Shown in pieces: positions 38,301 through 50,320 of a stretch of DNA of 64,000 nucleotides. Within the stretch, counting starts at the first letter, position 1; each line of letters begins with the position of its first letter. The stretch is from contig JAWPHD010010244.1 in assembly GCA_037043455.1 (NCBI GenBank), positions 1-64,000 on the forward strand. The letters are read 5' to 3'. The DNA is from Cyrtodaria siliqua. Lineage: Eukaryota; Mollusca; Bivalvia; Adapedonta; Hiatellidae. The translations under genes and the position numbers were made by a program. The notes under the pieces are model-generated. The model had not been told where the DNA came from. It saw only the letters and a program-made list of their open reading frames with translations, and searched no databases.

Positions 38301-39059
38301 AACAGTCACATACAAATAGACATGTGACATAATATTTTTAAGAAAGATTAACGGCACAGAAAAAGCAAGAATAAATAAATAAAATAACATACGCGAGATA
38401 TTGTCAAATGGAACCACTACAAGAGCATGTGTTAAATCAACCTCCTTAAATTGACAATATGTGAAACTGACAACATGAAACAATAGGAAATGCACATTAT
38501 TTTGAGCATCATGAAGAATACAAATAGTCAAGCAAATACAAGACACATTGCTGAGAAAGTTAAAGTTAATATAAACGACACAGCGGGAATTAGTTTAAAT
38601 GATATGTTTGCAATATTTATCGAATTCACTGCGAAACTGTTTTAATACTACCAAATGTTCATTTTACTTCATGTTCGATGTACTGCTTTACTAAATTGTT
38701 TAAATGGTGTGCTGTTTACATGTGTAAATAGTAGGGCGGTTGCAAAGAGGTTAGTGTAAACTTAATAGTTATACCCTCAATTAATTATCACTTGCAATTC
38801 ATATACCTTTTTTCCAAAACAAAATAGCTATGCGAACTAGTATTATTGAATTCATCTGTTTGCTCTTTCTGAAGCACAAAGTGGTACTTTTCAGAGTTGT
38901 CATTTGATTTGGTTGATTTATCATTTATCTCGATATTGTCACTTTTACTCATTGGAAAGGCAAGCGTATTCGTCTTCAGGTTTCACATAATGTTTGCCTA
39001 AATCATTATTTGTTAATGTGGTGTTTACTTTGGATGTTTGTTGGGTCCTACGCGATGCT

Positions 39060-39717
39060 TCAATTGTTTGTTCGCGTATTCTTCCGGATATTTTTGGTCT
39101 TATGGTGTAATTCTGACCACGCGAAGTTCATATGATTGTACTCATCGTCATTTTCTTGAAGATTCCAAACAAGCTTGGGTCCCATACCTTTTCCCTTCTT
39201 TGTTTGCAATGTCTTATATGCTAGATCGTTGTTATCGCTTGAGAAAGGCCATTCCATTGTATCATGTTTTGGCACATGATGGTGGTGGTGGGAGTTGGGG
39301 GCGGGGGGGGGGGGGGAGGGGAGGGGGTGATATTCGCGTCCGTTGTATCTACACCATTGATATGACAGTACGTAGCATCTGCACTATGGACAGTCGACTG
39401 GGCATCCGCGATATGAGAGTAGGTATTGACCATGGTATGTTCTTGTTTTGGCAGGTGGTCATAGCCAGTTTCTAATGGAAACATGTCTTGTGCTTTTTCC
39501 CCCATTATTCTGTCCATCGTCACCGTTTGTGATTTCAGCATGGCCACTGTCTTCCGAATAGTTTTCGCGGTTTGTGTTTGCTAGAATTGATTATATTGCC
39601 ATTAATTCCACAGTCGGTGTATGCCTCATTTTAAACTGCCGTCATGTTATGGTCATTGTTGTTTATTGCCTCACAACCAAATACACCCCATCAGAATTAT
39701 CGCTATTTCGCCGATTT
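39060..39717 (-). pseudogene. Decayed paralogue of the receptor cytoplasmic-tail exon
   Basis: After an acceptor TTTTCCAG|AAATCG at 39717 the sequence follows host gene 2's tail (GYDHLPKQ, NTYSHI, DNNDLAYKT, QENDDEYNHMNFAWS), but the frame meets a stop soon after the membrane anchor. It then switches frames around a G-rich expansion at 39275-39333 that encodes a Pro run. At least two frame breaks make it non-functional as written. Confidence 0.75.
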
Positions 39718-39886
39718 CTGGAAAATAAGTATAAAACAGAATTGTTTGTGTTGCTTTAGACTTCTATATTTAGTTTTGCCATCAAATGACTAGTAAGGTA
39801 GGACATATATTTAAAGTTTATCCGAAAACTTATCCACAAACGGTTTTGAACCTCGTGTTTTTCATAGCAGCTGGAAAAGAACCAAC

Positions 39887-39974
39887 CTCCATATATAAAT
39901 AGCAGCAAACACTAAGATCCCAACAACAATAAGCACTAACGACACGGTGATAGCAGCAGCAGTTAGAAAGCTAT
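39887..39974 (-). pseudogene. Paralogous transmembrane exon
   Basis: Same 88-bp length, same GGAG|GTTGG donor and same phases as the exon at 18118-18205. It encodes SFLTAAAITVSLVLIVVGIL continuing VFAAIYIW. Its acceptor (ATACGAGAG) lacks a pyrimidine tract. The exon itself is open, but its partner tail exon is broken. Confidence 0.7.
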
Positions 39975-40317
39975 CTCTCGTATGCAAAGAAGTTTAATTA
40001 TGTAATTAAGTAAGCTTATGTCTTTAGCATCAGCCAATGTATTACCTTAATACATACATGCTATTGTACAAGCTATTAACACGATCAAATAAATGATATC
40101 GTAAATGGTATGCAATGTCAGCACATCAGAGGTTTGTTGCCTTTGTTGATATGCGAACAACACATGTTTAATTGAAATAAAACAATTCCATATTCATAAC
40201 AGATCATTACCTTGTTTACATAACAATGGCGAGGTTGCCTTCTCTAGAATTGTTTTTGATTTAAACAATGTACCCGCCAACACATATTTGACGTAGATCT
40301 TAACTTCAACGAATATA

Positions 40318-41270
40318 GATATAAAAAGCGAACAGGAAAAGCAGCATTGAAGGACGACAGTCAACCACAAATGAATAAAAGGCCAAATAAGACATCACAA
40401 ACACAAAAGGGTTGACAATAGGGCTACCGCATTGGAACAGTCAGTGGCAAAAAAGGCCGCTGGGGGTTTAAACCAGGTTGTAGGGTGCACCAAACCTCAC
40501 ACGTAACCTACTGTCAACCCAATAAAACGGGACAGTCAAAATAAAGAAATCCCCGCCATGAACTATTCATTAACCAACAAGGCAGCATTAATAGGCAATA
40601 TAAGTATCACAAATATGCTCGTGTATATATAAATACAAAAAAGCAATAGCCTAGAAAGCAACAAAGAAGGTACTCAATGACTTGGCAGAAGCCATGGCAA
40701 CACGAGAGGGCACTACAAGACAAGACTGCAGACAAACATCAAACGTCACCGCCCTTTTGGGCTTTAGGTAGACCTCATCATAGGGTCCACAGCCTGTCCG
40801 GTCATCGCACACACACAGAGGAAAGCCTAGTGGCGAACTATAAATGGGTCCACCACCAAGCATGCAGTGCGTTGCAAAATGATAGGGTCATAACCTCTTT
40901 TGATACAAGTTTAACAAAGAAAGTATGAAAGTGATCGTGACCAAGGATCTTACGACGTTTGTAAATCACGTCACCATAGAAGTCAGGTTGTGATAGTCCT
41001 TGTCGCAGAAGAATTCTTAAATTACTTTTATATTTGGAAAGCAGATCACGGTTACGATAATAACAGTTTGCAAAGGTTTTACGAAGTTTATGGTAACGGT
41101 AACCCTGATGGAATAGCTTTTTAGTTATACAAAGATTAAAGTCTTCAACTCGAGTACAAGCTCTAGAAAAACGAGTTGAGACACATATACCCCATAAGAA
41201 GTTGCTCGGGGAACATCCTTTAAAGAACGTATACTTTAAAGAGTTTATTTCTGGAGATAACATCGCAAGA
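40318..41270 (-). mobile_element. Longest retroelement copy, LINE-like 3' end
   Basis: On the minus strand it runs from a C-terminal reverse-transcriptase-like frame (41263-40838) through a 3' untranslated part to the terminus near 40318 (reverse complement of ATATAAAAAGCGAACAGGAA). It explains all shorter copies in the window as 5' truncations of the same unit, the usual result of target-primed reverse transcription. Confidence 0.7.
40838..41263 (-). CDS. Reverse-transcriptase-associated C-terminal fragment (141 aa)
   Basis: The frame includes KKLFHQGYRYHKLRKTFANC and RQGLSQPDFYGDVIYKRRKI, a motif pair that I recall from the C-terminal end of metazoan retroelement polymerases; the exact clade is uncertain. 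It lacks the catalytic RT core, so it is a remnant. It is continuous with the family's 3' untranslated region. Confidence 0.5.
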   Translation of the reverse strand: MLSPEINSLKYTFFKGCSPSNFLWGICVSTRFSRACTRVEDFNLCITKKLFHQGYRYHKLRKTFANCYYRNRDLLSKYKSNLRILLRQGLSQPDFYGDVIYKRRKILGHDHFHTFFVKLVSKEVMTLSFCNALHAWWWTHL

Positions 41271-41940
41271 AAGTGTCGTTTGAAATGATGTCATAGCCTG
41301 CGGCCGCTGATTGGTGTTTAGCCGTACTTCAGTAAATGTGACGGAATTCTAATACTTATGATTAGATAATACCATTGGTTGTTATTCAATGAAATAATGT
41401 CTATGTACAATCAACATACATAATTTACAATAAAAAATACACACCAAGTATATACATCTAACCAATTTATCGGCAAATGACTCTATGCATGTGTTTAATT
41501 AAATAAACTATATCTGAATATAAGGCTAGAGAGCGTGTACCTACCGCAAATTGGGAGGTGTTTTACACTTTGTTAACTACCAAATTCAAGCTGGTGAAAA
41601 TGGCCTTAATCCCGTATATGAGGCGAGAAATTTTCCCCAGGACATCAGTTTAAATCCTTCCATTGTTGCAGCAACGTCGATATAAAATCCATCATTCATG
41701 CGTTGTCCTAATCCTTGAAAAATAGTTTCTCAATGTTATTTCAACAAAATATACACCGTATATTTTCAGCGTATACTATTCTAATGTTAGACTTTGTGAT
41801 TTATATTTTCAGGAGCGTTTTGTCGAAGGTCTATGGTGTAGTATGCATATAGAAACGAATTGAATAATATACACAAAATAAACAAAGGATAAACTCTACA
41901 ATGCTAACGTATATCGATAAAACTAACGCTATTGATCAAC

Positions 41941-42010
41941 TGACCTGATTAGTCCAGTAAGCAAGCGCAGTTGTTGTCAAACTGAGTCATGAGTTCGAAA
42001 CTCGCATACT
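41941..42010 (+). repeat. tRNA-like (SINE-type) sequence
   Basis: Has an A-box-like TGATTAGTCCAGTAAGC and a clear B box GAGTTCGAAACTC at 41991-42003, about 45 bases apart, but no good acceptor stem. It is probably a SINE head or tRNA relic. Confidence 0.4.
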
Positions 42011-45000
42011 ATACTATTTTTCAATTCATGGGTGTGCAGTTTTGATGTTTGTCGATAGCAGGTAGAGAAATGAAAAAGGTTCGCTATAAAACTGCCTTAT
42101 ATATGGGTTTCTAGCCATGTTCCAGTAGCTTGAATTTGGTAGCAAACCAAGCGTAACACACCTGTCATTTGCTTGACCAAGCGTAACACACCTGCCATTT
42201 GCTTGAGGTACACGCCCACTACCCTTATTTACAGCTACTAATTTAGTTGGACTGGTTTAGAGCAGTATTATTTTCTTAACACTTCATGTCCATTTGTGTC
42301 AATTTTCTTATAATTGCTTTAATTTGTATTTACATCTAAATGTCGGTTGAGTTCGTTTGTGTTTATTTCTTCAAGAATTGAACTTTCCAATTATAAGAGT
42401 TCTTGTTTGCTTTTGTGGGTTTGTTTGTATGTATCGTACCTAGTCCGTGATGGTCGCTTTTCCAAGCAACATTACTATCTGACAGTTTTTGTTCAGAATG
42501 AAAGGTTATAAGAATTTCAGAAGTATTTGTTTTCATTTCATTAGACTGTGTTTGGATATTATCAGTCTGTGAAATGTGAGGAAATGCATATTGTTTTGTG
42601 TGGCAGGTTTTCATGGAGTCAACAATTGACTGAAGTCTCCGCTGTATTTGATCAGTTTATATTTCAATTTTCGATTTGAGATCAACTGTTGTGTTATTCA
42701 GTACCTCAATGTTGTGTTCCGATGATTTACTATGAACAGAATATTGCCTTTTTATGCTGGTCACTTCATCTTTCTACTGTGTAAATTCGAAATTTGACTG
42801 TTCTATGTGGTTCAGCAGTGTCTTCTGTATAACTTTGATGTCAGATTGTATTTGCCTTAAAATTTGAGTACTGTCAGTTGGTTGCATCATTTCCGTCATT
42901 CCTTATACTGTTTTCAGTATCTGAGTTTGTTTCGGAGATATTTGCTCAGAAATTGTGCAAATTGCTACTTGCTTCAGTTTCAGTAGATTCTCAACATTGT
43001 TCGCTGTTTATGTCTGCATGTGTAGACAAATCAACAATTTTACGAATCGTGCTCTCTGTCTCATTTTCGGAATTTTCAGAAGTGTTTTTTATTTCATTTC
43101 GGTCTCCTTTATCTAAGACGAAGAAATGCAAGATTTTCTCTTTTGTTTCTTCATTATATACTCGTCTATGAAAGATAAACAACTCAGCAAATGCTTTTAT
43201 TATTTGAAACCATGGTGTAGGGTCGGGGTGGAGATAATCGTTTTTGTAATTACATCTCAAATAAAATGTTGTGTGATGATGGGACTACACTGTATACAAT
43301 TTTCCACCTACGTCACCCGAGGTGCCCATGAAAAAAGGTACTTCAAAAGGTGAAATAAACTGAAAAAATCAATCGCAAAATATTTCATGTATGTTCCTCT
43401 ATACTATATTAGTACACTTCAAAGGTTTTAACCTATTGGGACACACAACTTCGATGACAGTTCGGGATTTCCTGTCTGTTATTGACAGGGTAAGACATTT
43501 TATCAATTTAAATTCAGGATGCATTTTAATTACTGTATGGGCTTGTTGCTCAATGATTCAAGAGATTTGATTTATCAGATTTATTTTATTTTAAAAGGTT
43601 TTACAATGTCTCACGTTCCGAAATGCAAAGTTTTAGATGAAAATGGAGATAGTTAATCGTGTTTTAGATATATTTGATGCTTTTAGTTTTGTTTCAAATT
43701 ATTATATCAGTATTTGAGGATCAGGTTATCGGCGTTTTACATGGACGATGGACTGCCTGATCTTACAAATGGGGGTAGCTAAATGTCGCGCGCTGACGTA
43801 AACGATGACAGTTGCATGACGTCATTGTGTTAATAAACATGCATCACGATAGTTGGTGACGTCAATGCGCAGCATGTAAATGATATGCAAGAAAAAGAAT
43901 CAGTCAAGAGTATCCGGTTCAGATATAATTCCAACCCTCCTCGCTCGGTTCTGATGAAAACAATTATATCTCATGTTGGAATTCCAGATCTTCACCGGAT
44001 ATCCATAAATGATTCTTACAGGTGATCTTTTTTTTTTTAGCTAATAACGATGAAAGTTATAATAGTGGCGTTTTTACTGCAAGTAACCTATATATTTCGT
44101 TTGAGATTTTTATTTAAACATAGTTATGTATATCCAATGTATACGCACCATGCACATTCAGAAAAAAAAGTAGTCGAATGATAGTTTGAGACATTTTAAT
44201 GGTGTGGAAAGAACAGATTTAGAGTATTAACTATATATGATCACGTATATTTGAGAGAGAAAAAACAATAACACATTGCATTCCTGCCACATGTCATTAT
44301 TTAAAAGTGATGCTGCTTTTTGCTACAGTTGCCTGCGATGTTAACATGGTTAAGAGAAACATGTTTAGGCAAACCTTTCATATTTGAAAATATAAATGTT
44401 TTGATTGTGTTGTGCTAGCATTATGTTTTCTAGTTTGCGTTCAATGTTGTGATCTGTGATCACGTCCTGATCGACGGTTTGCCATGCAGTTAAAAACAAT
44501 ATTTTCATTTCAGCAACCGCTCTAAACGATGGAGAAGTTCGTGTGCTATTACTGCGATAACCATATAATAACAATATATTTTAATCGTTAAATTTTATGA
44601 TGAGAAACGGTTTACCCTAAAATCCGGAAAGCATCCGCCCCCTCCCCCTCCGTCTTGATTCGCCTTTGGTTTGGCTTCGATATTTAATTGATATCCGTAC
44701 TTAGTATGTTAATTAAAAATAAGATATTACCTTGTAAAGCCTATTATTTGAAGTTCGACACAGGAAATAAAGACAATGGAATAAGTTATGCATTGTTTGT
44801 TTTCAATAGGAAGATTAACATAACATGCATCGAAAAAAACCTTCACACCAATTCCGAACAATTCTGGACATAAACTATTATGCACATACGATATATTTAA
44901 TTATGTAAATACCCCTTAAAATTATCGTATTGCTTGGCATGTCACACACATATATGGTTAGTATTTCCCCAGAAATGTAGACAGACAATATTGCATGTTC

Positions 45001-46689
45001 CGTTTTGGACGTTGTATTGAAAGAAATAAAACATTCGGAATATATCTATAAGAATTTCATAAGATTTTCTAAAATTTAATTATGTATATGTGACTAAGAA
45101 GGGGCTAATAAGTCAGTAATATTGATAAAGTTATATATTTTTTTTACAGTACTTCACAGGTTACGGGATAGCCACTGACTGACATCCGTGATAGTACTAT
45201 AATGGAATGAACTGTAAAGAACGATAGTCAAATTGTTTTACCACTGCATGTTTGGAAGCCAATATAGAAGATATATGTGGACACGATTATATATATGTGG
45301 ATTTGATATTTTGCACGAATACTTAATTTGAAACAAACATAAAATCAAATTTTACCAACATACTCTTTAAGTTATTAGCATCTTCGCCTCGGGCGGCATT
45401 ATTTTCCTCAGGTTGGCAATATCCACTGTCACCCTCACTGAGATGCAATATTTATTTTATTATACCGAAAAAAAAATAAACATGTAAAAAAAAAGGATCA
45501 ATTTCGTTCTTATATAAAAGATTTTGTATATTCTTTGACCAGTTTTGATTTAAGTAACACGTACAACATTAACCATATCTTCAATTTTCTTTTGTAAATT
45601 ACATCCACACTTTAATTTAATAGAAATAACATAATACATATTCTAATAAAGTGTTCTTGATGAACCCATTCACTGATAGTGTAAAGACACGATTATTTTA
45701 TAAATCCGTTTTGAAGTACTTTTTCAGTTTATTTTGTTTAGGTCACACCAAACATTGATATCAGGTGTAATTTATACATCGTTTCAAGTGGCAGTAAACA
45801 TCATGTCCCCACTACGGGTTGCTTAAATGAGAAAAGGAATCGAAAAAAAATAGAACAAAAAGAAAAGAAATGGGACGAAATGAAGCAAACTATGACAAAC
45901 ACGGGTGGCGAGATTCATTTTAGAATCACCCTACCTACATTATTGCTTCCGCGAAGAAGAGAAAATCGTTCTCCGATCGTTGGTTAACCTTGTTTTACCA
46001 ACCCAAATGGAATATTCTTATCAAATTCGCTGAAATATATAGAAAGAAAATGCGTTCCGACTTTCTTTGTCTTGTAAAACCAGACTTTTCTAGTGTTGTA
46101 CAACGAAACACGCACACAAAACGTACCATAAATGAAAGTGATTTAAAAAACAAACAAATACGTAGTCCTTTGAATGTTTAAAAAAGAGGTTTTGATATAA
46201 TGGAAAATTTAATTTCTACACCTGTACAATGGTTCTCAATTTGTCCCAGATTAGAACGTATGTACAATGGTCTACCCATAATAACTAAGGAGTGAGCTAT
46301 AGCTTACATTGGCAAGTGACTGCTGAAAGGATGGTAGTGTTGTATTGAATAAATACAAGTTTTTTTACCTCAATATATCAAATCAGCTAAACAAGAATAT
46401 GTACCTTCCAGTAAATATAACAAACACCCTATAAAAACACTCAACTATTAAAATATAATCTAATAAAAACCAAAAGCTGTGCGATCTATTTTAATTCAAA
46501 TCACTCATAATTTCAATTATATTATTGGATAGTATCTGTTTAAAAAACAACAAAAAATATTATGCAAGAATATTCTACTATTAATTAAATTATAAAATAT
46601 CATGGGCGTAACAAGCATGTTTAGGAAGCACACGCAAAGAAGAAAACGGAGACGTCGCATTCCCAGAAGGCAATCTACCGTAGAAAACT

Positions 46690-46830
46690 CGCGTTCATAA
46701 AAACAACAGGTACCAGGATAGTATGCAACATGACCAACTTAAACGAGTTGACAAGAGAGTACTGCCCTGGAACGGTCAGTGGAAAGATGACCGATGTGGG
46801 CTTAATCTAGGTTCTAGGGTGCACTAAAAC
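46690..46830 (-). mobile_element. Truncated retroelement copy
   Basis: Carries GAGTTGACAAGAGAGTACTG, CCTGGAACGGTCAGTGG and GGTTCTAGGGTGCACTAAAA. Diverged. Confidence 0.55.
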
Positions 46831-46974
46831 CTAGACTTTTAATCATAATTGCAGTTAAATGGGTATAAACTGGCATGCTTCTTGGGCATGTTGGAGTTGG
46901 TCCAATCAGAGCTTGAAGAGCACACAATAAGAGATCAAATGAGCGTTGATATTCCTTATGGTTTACCACCACTA

Positions 46975-47026
46975 ATTACATGTAAGCCTCCGAGGTGTAG
47001 ATTACATGTAAGCCTCCGAGGTGTAG
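46975..47026. repeat. 26-bp perfect tandem duplication
   Basis: ATTACATGTAAGCCTCCGAG plus GTGTAG occurs twice in direct succession. Confidence 0.9.
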
Positions 47027-47073
47027 TCGAATGTAGATTCTAAATTTAAAAGTAATCCCTCCTTTTTTGATAA

Positions 47074-47109
47074 AAATGGGCATTATAAGTAGGGGAAAAC
47101 TGCCCATTT
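47074..47109. repeat. Small hairpin near the left edge of the provirus
   Basis: AAATGGGCA at 47074-47082 and TGCCCATTT at 47101-47109 are perfect 9-bp arms around an 18-base loop. Confidence 0.6.
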
Positions 47110-47155
47110 CTATTCGATTTTGTGGTTGTTAGTATAATAAGCGTATCAATAGGTT

Positions 47156-47411
47156 TTACTGGATCACTGATGAACATTTTTCGACTTTATGCTTACACTT
47201 TGTGAGCAATGAAAACAGTCAATCAATGAAGTTTCTTACATGTCTTGTGACCCCACCTTTACTGGTGATTTTTCAAGTGGAAACTTAGTTGTCTATATGA
47301 ACATTACACTGCTGCATTATCCATACTTGAGATGAATTTGCAGCAAATCATTAATATGTGACACTTTAACATTGGTGTCTATGGGGAAATTAATTAGTGG
47401 TTTCATACCTA
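47156..47411 (+). repeat. Left copy of the direct repeat flanking the Polinton-like element
   Basis: Starts TTACTGGATCACTGATGAAC and includes TGCTTACACTTTGTGAGCAA, TCTTGTGACCCCACCTTTA and AGTGGTTTCATACCT. The same blocks occur in the same order and orientation at 61669-61863. This copy has about 95 extra bases in the middle and lacks about 40 bases that the other has. Confidence 0.8.
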
Positions 47412-47725
47412 TAAGAGATACCTGCAGTAATTAGGACTCGTTCAGATTCGTACCTGGGGACACTTTTCCGATAACAATTGGTAAAATAAGCTCAGAAATA
47501 AGTTTTCCATATTTTTTACATAGGTTTTGAACGTTTTAGTCCAATTTTGTCTATAAAAACCTAATTAGTTTTATTTTTTGTTCGTGTTTAAAATGACGTG
47601 TTTATGAAGTGTTTGCAATTAAACTAGGTTTATTTTTGTATCAACGTGTAGGGTTGCATGTTTGCAACATGTTTACATGAATTAAATCCGCCTGGCAACA
47701 GGTTTGGTAGGCATGAAACCACTAA
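47394..47725. repeat. 17-bp inverted pair inside the left flank
   Basis: TTAGTGGTTTCATACCT at 47394-47410 is mirrored by AGGCATGAAACCACTAA at 47709-47725 (16 of 17). It could be the ends of a 332-bp MITE, or traces of a terminal inverted repeat. Confidence 0.5.
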
Positions 47726-48168
47726 ATCTCTTCCCTACCCCCTAAAATATGATACTGTGAAAAAATGAAGATTTGTGTAAAAGGTAACATATTGTTCCTT
47801 ATCATTTAAACTGGACTTGGTAGCGTTCAGCTAGTATCAATATTTGATTTTAGCGGTATTTTTTTATAATTATTCAGCACGTATTCGCTACTATAATCAG
47901 GCATGATACCACCAATTTTGAAGAATTGGCTTAAAAAATAAATCTTCGCATGAAAATAGGCATACATTGGCATATTCATCGTCCTAATTGTACCCAAAAT
48001 GCATATTGACTGCTCTAACAATTTGATCTATTTATTATGGGGTATTGGCAAGAAATGCCATTTGGTATGACAATTCAGATAGTATAAAAATTAATAAAAA
48101 TATCTCTGACTTTTGTCGATTTCAGACTATTGTCCTTGGTATTTACAAGACCATATCTCGGCAAATAA
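47726..48168. other. Left non-coding part of the element
   Basis: AT-rich sequence with no supported gene. This is where an additional gene, such as the missing protease, could have been lost. I see no protease-like frame. Confidence 0.5.
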
Positions 48169-48336
48169 TCATTCGATTTGCAAGAAGTAGGTGTTTTTAA
48201 GCTTGTTAAGAAAATGACAAAGATTAAACTGGTCAACAAAAGGCACAATTCCTCTATATAAATCTTGAACATCATTTATCAAAGTCTCTAAGTCTTCTGT
48301 TTTTTTAGGGCTTGTTGGTGGTCCAAATATACTCAT
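48169..48336 (-). CDS. Small or truncated viral ORF (55 aa)
   Basis: ATG at 48336 in the context AACAATGAG, TGA at 48169-48171. The product starts MSIFGPPTSPKKTEDLETLI and continues to a stop after FLQIE. It has its own A/T-rich promoter (48349-48368) like that of the capsid gene, and it follows the penton-like gene on the same strand. An overlapping frame just downstream continues in a similar style, so the gene may be cut short by a frameshift. Function unknown. Confidence 0.45.
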   Translation of the reverse strand: MSIFGPPTSPKKTEDLETLINDVQDLYRGIVPFVDQFNLCHFLNKLKNTYFLQIE

Positions 48337-48363
48337 TGTTTTTTTTTTATAAAAATATATTTT

Positions 48364-49008
48364 TTAAATAATTTCTAAAACACAACTCATAGGCAAACCG
48401 TGATTATCTATTTTGTTGCCATACTCATCTCTGACTTCTATTTTCAATTCAGAAATTGCACCATTCATAAGACAGTGATATTCAGGATAAAAACTTGTAT
48501 ATACAATATCTCCATACTGCTTATTTACCACAGGTACAACACCTATAATAGTGCTTGGTGCACCATTGAAATAATTACTACTCGTATTAACTTGTTTCAG
48601 ATGAACATATAGCTGTTTGTAAGGAGCTAAATCCATTGGGTAATCTCCTAAAGTAATACCTGTCAACCATTTTCTGTCCTTGAATCCCAGCATTTTTGAA
48701 AGACCGCTTGACATTCGTGTTTCTATTGACGTCTCTATAATGGCTGTACCAATTTGCTCAATACTGTCCAGGATAATATTTTCATTTAGCTTTTTAAACT
48801 TTTTTGCCAAGTATGGAATGTTATAGGGTCCACCTGGAAAATGTTCTATTTTGTCTGGGTTTCTTGTCTTTGCGGTTTCATGAATAATATTATACCAACC
48901 AATAGTGTATGTAAAACTGTTTAATCCAACGCGCTTAGTTCCATCTCTATTATCGATATACTGTTGTAAATTAATAGAGTTGTATATGTTTGAAATTGTA
49001 TGAAACAT
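48364..49008 (-). CDS. Penton-like minor capsid protein (214 aa)
   Basis: The C-terminal half has the pattern of Polinton/adintovirus single-jelly-roll minor capsid (vertex) proteins: PYKQLYVHLKQVNTS, a central GVVPV segment, then FYPEYHCLMNGAISELKIEV and RDEYGNKID before a short beta-rich end. The start ATG at 49008 follows a run of A. It is paired head to head with the 424-aa gene across 37 A/T-rich bases. The expected role is forming pentameric vertices of an icosahedral particle, inferred from the family. The frame is intact. Confidence 0.7.
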   Translation of the reverse strand: MFHTISNIYNSINLQQYIDNRDGTKRVGLNSFTYTIGWYNIIHETAKTRNPDKIEHFPGGPYNIPYLAKKFKKLNENIILDSIEQIGTAIIETSIETRMSSGLSKMLGFKDRKWLTGITLGDYPMDLAPYKQLYVHLKQVNTSSNYFNGAPSTIIGVVPVVNKQYGDIVYTSFYPEYHCLMNGAISELKIEVRDEYGNKIDNHGLPMSCVLEII

Positions 49009-49045
49009 TTTTTTTTAATATATAAATATAAAAACACAAATAAAA
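49009..49045. promoter_or_regulatory. Shared divergent promoter, penton-like / 424-aa genes
   Basis: 37 bases, nearly all A and T (AATATATAAATATAAAAACA), separate two start codons that point away from each other. No other promoter space exists. Confidence 0.6.
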
Positions 49046-50320
49046 ATGATTTCTAAAGAATTCAAATATAACCCGGATGCTCAATATTTAAATACTTTTA
49101 GCAAGAAAGTGATAGATATAATAAATCAAAACATAGTCATTACATCAGACGGTAAAGGCTTTAAAGCATCATTCCCCAATGTCTTCGAAAAATACAAACT
49201 CCCATACGTCAAATCAGATGCTATAGTCCAACGCTGGGGAACAGATTGGATGTTATTTTGGCAGAATCAGTTAAACTTTACTATTTGGTGTGCGACAACT
49301 GGATGTGGTATTGATTTCAACAATCATCTAAAAGCTGATACTCTGGTTGGTTCGTTATTTCGATTTCATGTCTACTACCAAGTCAGAAGAATATTATTTG
49401 AAATGAGTGTAGCATTACCGCAAGACTCAAATTGGAATGCTTTTAATAACACATATAACCGAAACGCATACGAGAGAATATGCAAGGAGTTTAACGTTGA
49501 CTTATATTCAGACTGGAGACAGAAACAAAGCTATAATAATGGTCTAGGAACAATTTACAATTACTGGACACATATTGGTTATCATCCTTTGGTAAATACT
49601 GTATACGACAACAAAACGATGAGTTTTACAGTCTATGAGAGTGATAAAACATATCACATTGATTACATTGCACAAGGATCTGAGGCTGACAATAGTTGGT
49701 CTACTTTTATACTAGATGATTCATCTGGATTTACAAGAGCAGGAGTAGAAAGAATCAATGACAGCATAAGAACATACTGCTGGGCAATTCTTGGTTCACA
49801 ATCACATACAAGAACAGATATACTTGGAACTGGAACAGCATTTGATGCACAAAAACAATTTTTAGCAAATGTAGAGGACGCAATAAATAGCCCCATCGAC
49901 TTGCCTAGTCAAATTTCAAGATATGAAAACACCTTAAAATATGCAAGAAGTAAAGTAAATTTTGTCTACGGAAGTGGATTGTATATGTCTCCGAGCGACA
50001 TGGAATTAAGAATTGGAACAATACAAGACTACAATAATGAAATTGTAATAGCAACCGATGCACAAGCATTAGGATTGAACAATGATGTAAATGTAAAACC
50101 AGTGCCACCAAAAAATATTCAACCTTTTCAAGGCACCACAACAAAGAAATTTTTGACGGAACATTCTGACTTTGATAAATCATCAATACATAAAACTGTG
50201 AAACATAACCCACCAGAAATACAAAAAATAGCGATTGAACACGAAGATAACAAAACAACTATAATTGTTGGTACCATAGTAATAAGTCTTGCTGCATTAC
50301 TTATTTATGAGATTTACTAA
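49046..50320 (+). CDS. Polinton conserved membrane-anchored protein (424 aa)
   Basis: Begins MISKEFKYNPDAQYLNTFSK. A conserved-looking core reads RWGTDWMLFWQNQLNFTIWC then ATTGCGIDFNNHL and RFHVYYQVRRILFEM, patterns I recall from Maverick/Polinton gene sets. The last 22 residues (TTIIVGTIVISLAALLIYEI) form a C-terminal membrane anchor. Aromatic residues are abundant, and no catalytic motif is seen. Its position between capsid genes suggests a virion-associated or entry-related role, which is inference. Its 3' end overlaps the convergent 354-aa gene by 20 bp. Confidence 0.7.
   Translation: MISKEFKYNPDAQYLNTFSKKVIDIINQNIVITSDGKGFKASFPNVFEKYKLPYVKSDAIVQRWGTDWMLFWQNQLNFTIWCATTGCGIDFNNHLKADTLVGSLFRFHVYYQVRRILFEMSVALPQDSNWNAFNNTYNRNAYERICKEFNVDLYSDWRQKQSYNNGLGTIYNYWTHIGYHPLVNTVYDNKTMSFTVYESDKTYHIDYIAQGSEADNSWSTFILDDSSGFTRAGVERINDSIRTYCWAILGSQSHTRTDILGTGTAFDAQKQFLANVEDAINSPIDLPSQISRYENTLKYARSKVNFVYGSGLYMSPSDMELRIGTIQDYNNEIVIATDAQALGLNNDVNVKPVPPKNIQPFQGTTTKKFLTEHSDFDKSSIHKTVKHNPPEIQKIAIEHEDNKTTIIVGTIVISLAALLIYEIY

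Larger units (their letters stand above)
30117..38999. other. Unassigned AT-rich DNA
   Basis: No convincing gene. Notable contents: a hairpin at 32249-32376, an inverted-repeat element at 32381-32860, a retroelement 3' fragment at 31929-31976, a truncated copy at 34402-34680 and a C-rich tract at 35299-35395. Near 37475-37640 there is a GGGGAA-rich block of unknown nature. The upstream exons of host gene 2 could lie here but I could not find them. Confidence 0.5.
41271..46848. other. Unassigned DNA before the Polinton-like element
   Basis: Contains a possible MITE (inverted 25-bp pair near 41574 and 42110, around ACCAAATTCAAGCT), a tRNA-like unit near 41941-42010, a 31-bp tandem duplication at 42145-42206 and a decayed Ser/Glu/Asn-rich frame on the minus strand at about 42360-43260. 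A retroelement fragment lies at 46690-46830. No intact gene is supported. Confidence 0.5.

Noticed and set aside
42360..43260. Ser/Glu/Asn-rich minus-strand frame
   Set aside because: It is interrupted by many stops and no family is recognisable; noted only as possibly decayed coding sequence.
49663..50258. Minus-strand frames of 77 and 117 residues over the 424-aa gene
   Set aside because: They are shadows of a well-supported gene on the plus strand.
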